Assembly (NCBI GenBank): GCA_018901355.1
Contig: JAHIEZ010000080.1
Span: 1-7,615, forward strand
DNA from: Patescibacteria group bacterium
Lineage (GTDB): Bacteria > Patescibacteriota > Microgenomatia > UBA12405
Reading direction: 5' to 3'
DNA: 7,615 nucleotides
Positions 1 through 6,215 of the stretch are shown here, piece after piece. Positions within the stretch are counted from its first letter, which is position 1, and every line of letters begins with the position of its first letter. The position numbers and the translations under genes are program-made. The notes under the pieces were generated by a model, which searched no databases, was not told the origin of the DNA, and saw nothing but the letters and a program-made list of their open reading frames with translations.

Positions 1-813
1 CTTTACTTCATTGACCACAAAATCAGTTGATAATTTTTTCAAAAAGCTATCTAATTTAATCTTTTTGTCAAAAATAGATTTAGAGTAAGAATAGCTCCCA
101 TCAAACAAATTCAGCCTTACTGTTTTCATAAACCTTTCTTTTCCTACCCTTACCAACTCTGTTACAAAACTATCTTTACCTTTTTTTACCTTGGCAAAAA
201 CCTTAAAAAACCTTTCTTTACTAAACTTATCAATTTCCCTTTCCCTTTCACACACCAATCTCACCGCCACCGACTGCACTCTTCCGGCAGACAAGCCCCT
301 TCTCACTTTTTTCCACAAAACCGGAGAAAGACTATAACCCACCGCCCTATCCAATACCCGTCTCCCCTGTTGCGCCGCTACCAAATCATCATCTATCTTC
401 CCCGGCTTTTTCATCGCTTCTTCAATTGCACCCTTGGTTATTTCATGAAACACAATTCTTCTAAATTTACCCTTATTTGTTTTTTTTCCTCCTAAATTTT
501 CCAAAATCCACTTAACATGCCAGGCAATTGCTTCTCCTTCTCGATCAGGGTCTGTTGCCAACCAAATTTCATCTACCCCCGAAGCTGCTCCTTTAAGTTC
601 GGCTATTGCTTTGTTTTTTGCCCCATCCACCACATAATCAATTTTTATATCTCCATCCAAATCCACCCCCATTTTGTTTTTTGGCAAGTCCCGTAAATGC
701 CCCACCGTCGCCACCACCTTATAGTCTTTTCCCAAAAATCGACTGATAGTTTTCGCCTTAGTCGGCGACTCCACCACCAAAAGCCTACTTATCCGTTTCT
801 TCATAACTGCCAT
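1..813 (-). CDS. topA: DNA topoisomerase I, N-terminal 271 residues (cut by window edge)
   Basis: Type IA topoisomerase, which relaxes negative supercoils by cutting and rejoining one DNA strand. The translated part begins with a Toprim domain: the VVESPTKAKTI motif (residues 13-23, with E15) and TDPDREGE (87-94), giving the metal-binding acidic triad D88, D90, E92. It continues into the LSAGRVQSVA motif (174-183) of the DNA-binding core. The active-site tyrosine region and any zinc fingers would lie beyond the left edge, so completeness cannot be judged. The ATG at 813 is preferred over the in-frame ATG at 804 because a weak purine-rich AGGATAG lies six bases upstream of it. The gene follows mrdA in the same direction after 45 bases with no visible terminator, so it may be transcribed with mreB-mrdA. 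The family is certain; the start is less so. Confidence 0.96.
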   Translation of the reverse strand, partial: MAVMKKRISRLLVVESPTKAKTISRFLGKDYKVVATVGHLRDLPKNKMGVDLDGDIKIDYVVDGAKNKAIAELKGAASGVDEIWLATDPDREGEAIAWHVKWILENLGGKKTNKGKFRRIVFHEITKGAIEEAMKKPGKIDDDLVAAQQGRRVLDRAVGYSLSPVLWKKVRRGLSAGRVQSVAVRLVCEREREIDKFSKERFFKVFAKVKKGKDSFVTELVRVGKERFMKTVRLNLFDGSYSYSKSIFDKKIKLDSFLKKLSTDFVVNEVK

Positions 814-858
814 TGTTTACTATCCTATCACCCCTGTCAACCCCTTCTTTATCATTAT

Positions 859-2490
859 TTATTTTTCATACCTCGGCACTAGGGTTTCCGGTTCGTCAAA
901 CCATTCTTTTAAAATATCCCCTACAATCGGCGCTGCCACGTCACTTCCTTCTCCTCCTCTTTCCACCAAAACCGTAATACTAATCTCCGGATTATCCACC
1001 GGACCATAAGCCGTCAACCAAGCCTGAGTCTCTCCGCTCCCATCTCCCACCTCCGCTGTTCCCGTTTTGCAGGCCAAATCAGTTTTAAAATTAAACAAAG
1101 GCCAGGCCGTTCCTCCTGTTTTACAAGCCTGCTTCATCCCTTCCACTATCGTCGCTACATTGGCCTTACTAATCCCTAAATCCTCGCATTCCGCTTTTTT
1201 ATCCGCCAACAAGCTCATTTGACATTTCACCCCCCCATTGGCTATGACATTAGTCATCTGATTAACCTGAAGCGGAGTCACACTCAAATCTCCCTGTCCT
1301 ATAGCTAAGTGATAAGTATTTCCCAAATACCACCTCTCCCCTTTTACTCTTATTTTCCACTCATCATCCGGCACCAAACCAGTTAGTTCCCCCGTTAATT
1401 CCACTCCGGTCTGTGATCCAAAACCAAATTTTTCCGCCCATTTTTTAATTTTTTCCACTCCCAATTTTTCTCCCAAACGATAAAAATAAATGTCGTTCGA
1501 TCTCTTTATTGCTTTCGTTATATTCACCTGTCCTTCAGTCGTTCCGTTTTTTGTCCAAGCCCAATTGCTATAACTATAATCACCCACTTTTATCACTCCC
1601 GTATCCTCAATTTCCGTGTTTTTATCCACTACCCCCTCCTCCAGTCCAGCCACCGCCACTACCAATTTAAACACCGAGCCCGGGTGATACAAAGCCCCTA
1701 TACTCCTGTTCAATAAAGGTCTATCTGTCGTGTCATTTAAATACTCCTCTATTTTTTCCTCATCCCTTTCATAAGAAAATTTATTGGCATCAAAAGAAGG
1801 ACTGGAAACCAAGGCCAAAATTTTCCCCGTTGCCGGTTCACTCATCACCACTACCACATTTTTGTCATAACTGGACACCAGTTTATAAATCTTTTCCTGC
1901 CAAAAAGCATCTATACTCAACTTTAAATCTTTTCCTTCTTCCGGATTTTGTCGACCCATTTCTCTCACATATTCTCCCTTGGCATCCACTTCCACCAAGC
2001 GTTGCCCATTTTTACCTCTTAAACTACAATCAAGCGCCGCCTCCAAACCTGTTTTACCCACCCTATCTCCACCCGCCAAATTCAAACCACAGCGATCTGC
2101 CTTTATTTCATCAGAATTTACTTCCCCCACCCAACCTACCACAAAAGACATTGACTCCCCATAAGAGTAATATCTTTTTAAATCATAAGCCAAATCCTTA
2201 CCCTCAAATTTAAAACCTTCAAACTTACCCACCCCCTCATAAAGCTTTTCTCTTCCCTCCATCTTAAAATATTGGTACAGGCTTTCTGCCACTACTCTAT
2301 CTTTTCTGTCTTTTATTGTTCCCCTCGAAGCCGGAATCAACATGGTATAAACCTTATTATCTCTGGCTCTCATCTGATAATAGCTGTATCTGACCAAAGA
2401 CATCCTGGCTGTTACCGTCAATAGTAAAACAAAACTAACCCCCAAAGCCCAACGAAAAAACCAATATTTCCAATTCAGTTCTTCATCCAT
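859..2490 (-). CDS. mrdA: Penicillin-binding protein 2, cell-wall transpeptidase
   Basis: Class B penicillin-binding protein that cross-links peptidoglycan peptides outside the cytoplasmic membrane, normally as part of the rod-elongation machinery. It has a short cytoplasmic N-terminus, one membrane segment at about residues 11-34, the pedestal motif RGTIKDR (56-62) and GKTGLE (145-150). The transpeptidase domain carries SVFK (S272 nucleophile, K275), SND (331-333, the SxD form seen in PBP2) and KTG (475-477). The block FGFGSQTGVEL...GLVPDDEWK and the AIGQG...TPLQ segment fit PBP2 better than FtsI. At 543 residues it is shorter than E. coli PBP2 (633), mainly in the pedestal. Six cysteines (134, 155, 423, 435, 456, 474) all lie in the exported part, C474 directly before the KTG lysine. 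Its ATG shares one base with the mreB stop, which suggests translational coupling. Assignment as PBP2 is also supported by the mreB neighbour. Confidence 0.93.
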   Translation of the reverse strand: MDEELNWKYWFFRWALGVSFVLLLTVTARMSLVRYSYYQMRARDNKVYTMLIPASRGTIKDRKDRVVAESLYQYFKMEGREKLYEGVGKFEGFKFEGKDLAYDLKRYYSYGESMSFVVGWVGEVNSDEIKADRCGLNLAGGDRVGKTGLEAALDCSLRGKNGQRLVEVDAKGEYVREMGRQNPEEGKDLKLSIDAFWQEKIYKLVSSYDKNVVVVMSEPATGKILALVSSPSFDANKFSYERDEEKIEEYLNDTTDRPLLNRSIGALYHPGSVFKLVVAVAGLEEGVVDKNTEIEDTGVIKVGDYSYSNWAWTKNGTTEGQVNITKAIKRSNDIYFYRLGEKLGVEKIKKWAEKFGFGSQTGVELTGELTGLVPDDEWKIRVKGERWYLGNTYHLAIGQGDLSVTPLQVNQMTNVIANGGVKCQMSLLADKKAECEDLGISKANVATIVEGMKQACKTGGTAWPLFNFKTDLACKTGTAEVGDGSGETQAWLTAYGPVDNPEISITVLVERGGEGSDVAAPIVGDILKEWFDEPETLVPRYEK

Positions 2491-3605
2491 TATCGTCCAT
2501 AACCGGAAAGCATGCTAACTGTTTTTTGTTTCTCTTTATCTGAAAGTATCTCCTCTATCCCTTTAATTACACACAAACCACACTCATTGGCCACTCTCAC
2601 ATTTATACCCACCTCCTGTTCAATCAGTTCCGCCAAACCTCTCAAATTCGACCCTCTCCCCACCATCACAATTCCTCTTTTTAAGATATCTTCCATCAAT
2701 TCCGGCGCCGTCTGATCCAATACTTTTGCCAAAGTTTTGGCAATTTTACTCCCCCCCAACACCATCGCTTCTCTTATCTCTCCTTCCGACAACTTAATGC
2801 TTTTGGGCAAACCATTTTCCATATCTCTGCCCCTCACCAAACTGGTTTTTGAAGCTTTCTTATCAAGACTTAAATTTCCTATCTCTAACTTTACCCTCTC
2901 CGCCGTCAATTCCCCAATCAACATTCCATATTTCATCTTCACATAATCGGCAATCGCTTTATCAAAATCTTTTCCGGCTACTCCCACATTTCTCGTTAAC
3001 ACCACCCCTCCCATCGACACCACACTTATCTCTGTTTTTCCTCCACCCACATCCACCAAAACCAAACCGGCCGATTGATTAATCGGTAAACCCAAACCTA
3101 TAGCCGCCAACACCGCCTGTTCCAAAAGCATCACTTCTTTGGCTCCCGCTTTTTTAAAAATAGACTTAACCGCTCTTTTTTGCACATCGGTAATCCCACT
3201 GGGTACTCCCACCACCACTCTTGGTTTAAAAATACGCGGATATTTACTGGGCACCTCATAAACTAATTTTAGATAATAAGAAAACAACTCTTCCGCCGCC
3301 GATAAATCAGCAATTGATCCTCTTTCTATCGGAGCTACCACTTCTATTCTCTGCGGTTCTCTGTTTAACATGTTTTTTGCCTTAACCCCATAGGCAATCG
3401 GTTGACCCCGACTGGCTCTTGGCGCCGATAGCCCCGTCCATCTTTTCTTTCTCATCCGAGCCATCATCATTGGCTCGTCAATCACTACCCCCCTATCTTT
3501 TAAATAGACCAAAGCATTGCTACTTCCCAAGTCCACTCCAATATCCCACCCAAAAAGGGATAAAAAATTGCTTACCTTATTTAAAAAAAACCATCTCTTT
3601 CTCAC
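2490..3605 (-). CDS. mreB: Rod-shape-determining protein MreB (divergent)
   Basis: Bacterial actin that forms membrane-bound filaments guiding the wall-elongation complex. Actin-fold nucleotide motifs are in order: phosphate 1 DIGVDLGSSNALVY (21-34), VVVGVPSGITDVQKRAV (130-146), phosphate 2 DVGGGKTE (185-192) and adenosine motif VGRGSNLRGL (315-324). The 371 residues exceed the usual 335-350, mostly from a 20-residue N-terminal segment rich in aromatic and basic residues (possible membrane-binding amphipathic helix) and a basic stretch at about 50-66. Several normally conserved positions differ: LEQAVLAAIG where IEEPMAAAIG is usual, K190 after GGG, and GRG for GGG in the adenosine motif. The start is GTG at 3605. 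An in-frame TAA lies four codons upstream and no ATG, GTG or TTG follows before the phosphate 1 motif. An AAGGAG sequence overlaps this GTG, so its spacing is too short for a normal ribosome-binding site. The cluster continues directly into mrdA; mreC and mreD are absent here. Confidence 0.95.
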   Translation of the reverse strand: MRKRWFFLNKVSNFLSLFGWDIGVDLGSSNALVYLKDRGVVIDEPMMMARMRKKRWTGLSAPRASRGQPIAYGVKAKNMLNREPQRIEVVAPIERGSIADLSAAEELFSYYLKLVYEVPSKYPRIFKPRVVVGVPSGITDVQKRAVKSIFKKAGAKEVMLLEQAVLAAIGLGLPINQSAGLVLVDVGGGKTEISVVSMGGVVLTRNVGVAGKDFDKAIADYVKMKYGMLIGELTAERVKLEIGNLSLDKKASKTSLVRGRDMENGLPKSIKLSEGEIREAMVLGGSKIAKTLAKVLDQTAPELMEDILKRGIVMVGRGSNLRGLAELIEQEVGINVRVANECGLCVIKGIEEILSDKEKQKTVSMLSGYGR

Positions 3606-3636
3606 TCCTTCATTTTACCTTATACTCAATCATCTC
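3606..3636. promoter_or_regulatory. Divergent promoter gap between mreB and the ligase gene
   Basis: This 31-bp gap must hold or border the start signals of both genes. On the + strand TATACT (3621-3626) is a good -10 match, 10 bases before the ligase ATG. On the minus strand TATAAG (3624-3619) overlaps it, with TTGAGT (3646-3641) as a possible -35 box at 16-bp spacing, lying inside the ligase coding region. Predicted leaders would be only a few bases long. These are matches by eye; no transcript data are available. Confidence 0.4.
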
Positions 3637-5643
3637 ATGGACTCAATAATTCGCTGGAGCTACAACCTCCTTTTTCTTCTTACTCCCCTTCTTTTCTCTT
3701 CTCATAACTCTGAACTTTTCGAGCTACCCAAAATGTATTTTGTCTATAGTCTGACCATCATTATTGCCACCTTCCATCTTTTATCCTATCTAAAAGCCAA
3801 AGCCCCTCTTTTACCCCAAAAATATATTACCCTACCTCTTTTTATTTTTCTGTTAAGTCAGGCAGTCTCCACTTTCTATTCCATTGACCGTCACACTTCT
3901 ATCTTCGGCTACTATTCCCGCTTAAACGGTGGCCTTCTCTCTCTTGTTTGCTATAGCCTTCTTTCTCTCATTCTGGCTATCTATATTAACCCCAAATTTA
4001 GACAACAAATTATAAAAAGCTTTCTTTTGGCCGGTTTTTTGGTTTCCACTTATGCCGTCGCTCAACACTTTGGCATCGACTCTCACCTTTGGGTTCAGGA
4101 TGTTCAAAACCGGGTTTTCTCCACTCTCGGTCAACCCAATTGGCTTTCCGCTTACTTGGCCATTCTCCTACCTTTTTCTCTTTATTATCTTTTTGCCCAT
4201 CCCAAAAAATATTTTTTTTATCTCTTGCCTCCTCTCTATTTTCTGGCCCTTTTGTTTACCAAGTCAAAATCCGGCCTAATCGCCACTTTTATTTCTCTCG
4301 CCTTTTATTTCTCTTTTCTCCTTGTCAAACATCATTTCAAATTTTCAAAAAACATTATCATCTTCTCTCTCATTTTTCTCACCTTTTCTCTTCTTATTAA
4401 AAACCCCATTAAAGACACCCTTTTCCCCCCTCCTTTAGAAATTAAAAATTTAAAATTAGAAATTAATAATGTCACTCCTTCTCAAGACATCAGAAAAATT
4501 GTTTGGCAAGGAGCCATTAGTCTCTGGCGCCAATTCCCCCTCTTCGGCACCGGAGTTGAAACTTTTGCTTATTCTTATTATTGGGTTCGACCCGTCAGTC
4601 ACAATCTCACTTCTGAATGGGAATTTCTCTACAACAAAGCTCACAACGAATATCTAAATTTCTTAGCCACCACCGGCACCTTTGGTCTCTTAACTTATCT
4701 CTTTTTGCTCTTTTCTATTTTCAAAAAATTATTTAAAAACCTATTCTATTATCCTGCCTGTCCGCCTCTGGCGGAAACTGCCTGCCCCTGTCATCCTGAA
4801 TTTATTTCAGGATCTCTACCTTTGAGATTCCGGGTCAAGCCCGGAATGACAATTAAAACCCAAAATGGCATTTCTTTAGCCATACTTGCAAGTATTATTA
4901 GCATTCTAATTACCAATTTTGCCGGATTTTCTGTTGTTATTGTCAATCTCTACCTTTTCCTCCTCCCCGCTCTAATTCATCGAACCAAATCATCACCTCC
5001 AACCAAAACTTTTCACCTCCCCAAAATATTCTTTCTTCTCCCCATCTTTTTCTCTCTTTTTCTTTTGTCAAAAAATTTCCGTTTTTATTTAGCCGATATT
5101 GCCTACGCCAAATCCGACCTTGACAGCGCCCTCCGCCTCCGACCCCAGGAACCTCTTTATCTTTCCCAATCATCTCTGGCTCTGGCCAATTTGGCCCAAG
5201 ATTCTTCTTCTCCGGATCCTCTTATTCAAAAAGCCATCTCTCAATCTGATAAAGCGATTACATCCTCTCCTGCCAACATCAATTTTTGGCGCGAACGGGC
5301 TCAAATGTATTATCTCCTCTCTGTTATAGACAAAAAATATTTTATCAAAGCTATCAATTCTCTCAATCAAGCCGCCAATCTTGCTCCTACCGACCCTAAA
5401 AATTTTTACCTCCTCGGTCGTTTCCTTCAAACCGCCGATTTAAACGATCAGGCTATTGCCTTCTACCAACAAGCCATTGATCTTAAAAACAATTATGATC
5501 ACGCTTATTTTGCCCTCGGTCAAATCTACTTTCAACAAAAAAACTATTCCCAAGCCCAAAACTCTTTTCAAAAAGCTCTTGATATCAACCCCAAAAACAC
5601 CGAAGCTCAGGATTATCTAAATCAGATTGAAACCCTTCTTTAA
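3637..5643 (+). CDS. O-antigen ligase / Wzy-type polytopic membrane protein with C-terminal TPR repeats
   Basis: A 668-residue membrane protein of the Wzy_C/O-antigen ligase type, which transfers or polymerises lipid-linked glycans on the outer face of the membrane. About 12 hydrophobic segments span residues 10-482. Family-typical features are GQPNWLSAYL (165-174) and the large extracellular loop with GTGVETF (304-310) and the HNEY motif (H336), followed by GTFGLLTYLFLLF. Residues 485-668 are soluble, with about three TPR units between 553 and 655, suggesting protein-protein contacts; PglL-like glycosyltransferases have similar layouts. The ATG at 3637 is chosen because it directly precedes the first membrane segment; an upstream in-frame ATG at 3517 would lie antisense in mreB. 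Two repeat insertions interrupt the protein: LEIKNLKLEINN (267-278) in the extracellular region, and a palindromic element at 373-405 in a loop between membrane segments. The last 27 bases overlap the end of def on the other strand. The acceptor substrate cannot be inferred. Confidence 0.87.
   Translation: MDSIIRWSYNLLFLLTPLLFSSHNSELFELPKMYFVYSLTIIIATFHLLSYLKAKAPLLPQKYITLPLFIFLLSQAVSTFYSIDRHTSIFGYYSRLNGGLLSLVCYSLLSLILAIYINPKFRQQIIKSFLLAGFLVSTYAVAQHFGIDSHLWVQDVQNRVFSTLGQPNWLSAYLAILLPFSLYYLFAHPKKYFFYLLPPLYFLALLFTKSKSGLIATFISLAFYFSFLLVKHHFKFSKNIIIFSLIFLTFSLLIKNPIKDTLFPPPLEIKNLKLEINNVTPSQDIRKIVWQGAISLWRQFPLFGTGVETFAYSYYWVRPVSHNLTSEWEFLYNKAHNEYLNFLATTGTFGLLTYLFLLFSIFKKLFKNLFYYPACPPLAETACPCHPEFISGSLPLRFRVKPGMTIKTQNGISLAILASIISILITNFAGFSVVIVNLYLFLLPALIHRTKSSPPTKTFHLPKIFFLLPIFFSLFLLSKNFRFYLADIAYAKSDLDSALRLRPQEPLYLSQSSLALANLAQDSSSPDPLIQKAISQSDKAITSSPANINFWRERAQMYYLLSVIDKKYFIKAINSLNQAANLAPTDPKNFYLLGRFLQTADLNDQAIAFYQQAIDLKNNYDHAYFALGQIYFQQKNYSQAQNSFQKALDINPKNTEAQDYLNQIETLL
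4435..4466 (+). repeat. AT-rich micro-repeat with 21-bp period inside the ligase gene
   Basis: TTAGAAATTAA occurs exactly at 4435-4445 and 4456-4466, offset by 21 bp, with an AAATTT core between the copies. In frame it encodes LEIKNLK followed by LEINN (residues 267-278) in the soluble loop before the WQGAISLW region. Base content is far more A/T-rich than the flanking pyrimidine-rich coding sequence, which suggests an expanded or inserted repeat and not conserved protein. Confidence 0.55.
4754..4784. repeat. Short GC-rich hairpin flanked by CTGCCTG direct repeats
   Basis: TCCGCC (4761-4766) and GGCGGA (4770-4775) form a perfect 6-bp stem with a TCT loop. CTGCCTG directly precedes the hairpin (4754-4760) and recurs just after it (4778-4784). 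It lies in frame in the ligase gene, encoding roughly PACPPLAETACP (373-384), in a loop between membrane segments. The GC-rich block stands out from its AT-rich surroundings and abuts the palindromic element at 4789. Confidence 0.6.
4789..4851. repeat. Palindromic repeat element inserted in frame in the ligase gene
   Basis: This 63-bp block has ends that pair (TGTCAT at 4789-4794 with ATGACA at 4846-4851). It contains two internal hairpins: ATCCTGAA/TTCAGGAT (4793-4800 with 4806-4813, 5-base loop) and ATTCCGGG/CCCGGAAT (4827-4834 with 4840-4847, 5-base loop). It occupies exactly 21 codons in phase 0 (C385-T405) and encodes HPEFISGS and RVKPGMT, peptides I recognise from dispersed palindromic elements in many bacterial genomes, including ones inserted within genes as in Rickettsia. 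The reading frame passes through without a stop. The block carries no gene of its own, so it would be moved only by functions encoded elsewhere. Confidence 0.8.
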
Positions 5644-6177
5644 TTTCCACTTTTTCATCACCCCCGCTTCCATCTTAAAAAATTTACCTCCATCTTTTCG
5701 AATATGATCAATAAATAAAATTCCATCCAAATGATCTCTTTCATGTTGCCATACGATTGCTTCAAAACTTTTCAAAACTATATTTTTTTTAATCAAAGCC
5801 CCTCCTCTTACTTCCTGCCATTCCACTTCTATTTCCAACCATCTTTTAACTCTGCCAAAAAAATTAGGAAAAGATAGACAACCTTCCAAAAAATATTCCT
5901 TTCTCTCGTCCTCTTTTTCTATTATTGGATACACCCTCTTGCCTATCTTCTTTTTTATCAAAGGATTCAAAAACACTCTCACCTTATCTTCATTTTTTAT
6001 GGCAAACATCCTTTTGCTTACTCCTATTTGAGGCCCCGCCAAACCGGCTCCATTCTCACTTTTTTCTAAAATTTCCTTAAGCTGATTTGCCTCTTCCAAA
6101 AAAATTTTATCCGCTTTTTTTATCACCTTTGCTTTCTTTCTTAAAATTTTTTGAGGGTATTCCACTATTTTTCTCAT
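5617..6177 (-). CDS. def: Peptide deformylase
   Basis: Metalloenzyme that removes the formyl group from the N-terminal methionine of new proteins. All three family motifs are present: motif I GAGLAGPQIG (43-52, with G48-P49 in place of the commoner AA/AP pair), motif II EGCLS (98-102) and motif III QHERDHLDG (144-152). Metal ligands are C100, H145 and H149, and the catalytic glutamate is E146. The 186 residues match the family's usual 165-190. The ATG at 6177 gives the typical MRKIVEYPQKILRKKAK start; an in-frame TTG at 6192 would add only five residues. The stop is TAG, and the last 27 bases overlap the 3' end of the ligase gene on the opposite strand, so the two genes converge. It diverges from fmt across a 38-bp gap, although the two enzymes act in the same pathway and are often in one operon in other bacteria. 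Confidence 0.96.
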   Translation of the reverse strand: MRKIVEYPQKILRKKAKVIKKADKIFLEEANQLKEILEKSENGAGLAGPQIGVSKRMFAIKNEDKVRVFLNPLIKKKIGKRVYPIIEKEDERKEYFLEGCLSFPNFFGRVKRWLEIEVEWQEVRGGALIKKNIVLKSFEAIVWQHERDHLDGILFIDHIRKDGGKFFKMEAGVMKKWKLKKGFNLI

Positions 6178-6215
6178 GCCATATTTTACCAAATCAAGCT
6201 ATAATTAAAAAAATC
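6178..6215. promoter_or_regulatory. Divergent promoter gap between def and fmt
   Basis: This 38-bp gap contains a perfect -10 box TATAAT (6200-6205) on the + strand, 10 bases before the fmt ATG, with ATGCCA (6176-6181) a possible weak -35 at 18-bp spacing. On the minus strand the overlapping TATAGC (6203-6198) could serve def, giving a leader of about a dozen bases; TAAAAT (6188-6183) is too close to the def ATG. Neither gene has a clear Shine-Dalgarno sequence. Predicted by eye. Confidence 0.5.

Noticed and set aside
835..840. A perfect TTGACA on the minus strand between mrdA and topA, possible -35 box for topA.
   Set aside because: At 17-bp spacing the -10 position is AACAAT overlapping the topA start codon; other spacings give poor boxes, so a separate topA promoter is not supported.
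1830..2213. An open frame of 127 codons on the + strand opposite mrdA.
   Set aside because: It is composed of proline-, leucine- and serine-rich shadow sequence produced by the purine-rich mrdA strand, with no domain and no start signal.
3517..3636. A longer ligase start using the ATG at 3517.
   Set aside because: It would place 40 extra residues antisense to the mreB N-terminal coding sequence; the ATG at 3637 directly precedes the first membrane helix and follows a good -10 box.
4789..4851. The hairpins inside the ligase gene as a transcription terminator or a frameshift site.
   Set aside because: No T-tract follows either hairpin, the reading frame continues without a stop, and the encoded peptide matches a known type of dispersed repeat.
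6178..6192. A TTG start for def at 6192, five codons upstream of the ATG.
   Set aside because: The family usually begins with the MRKIVEYP-type sequence, the ATG at 6177 is a better start codon, and no ribosome-binding site supports the TTG.
6087..6215. A longer fmt start using the ATG at 6087.
   Set aside because: The added 43 residues run antisense through the def N-terminal region and have no Fmt similarity; INTVFFGAS at 6216 onward is the usual domain start.
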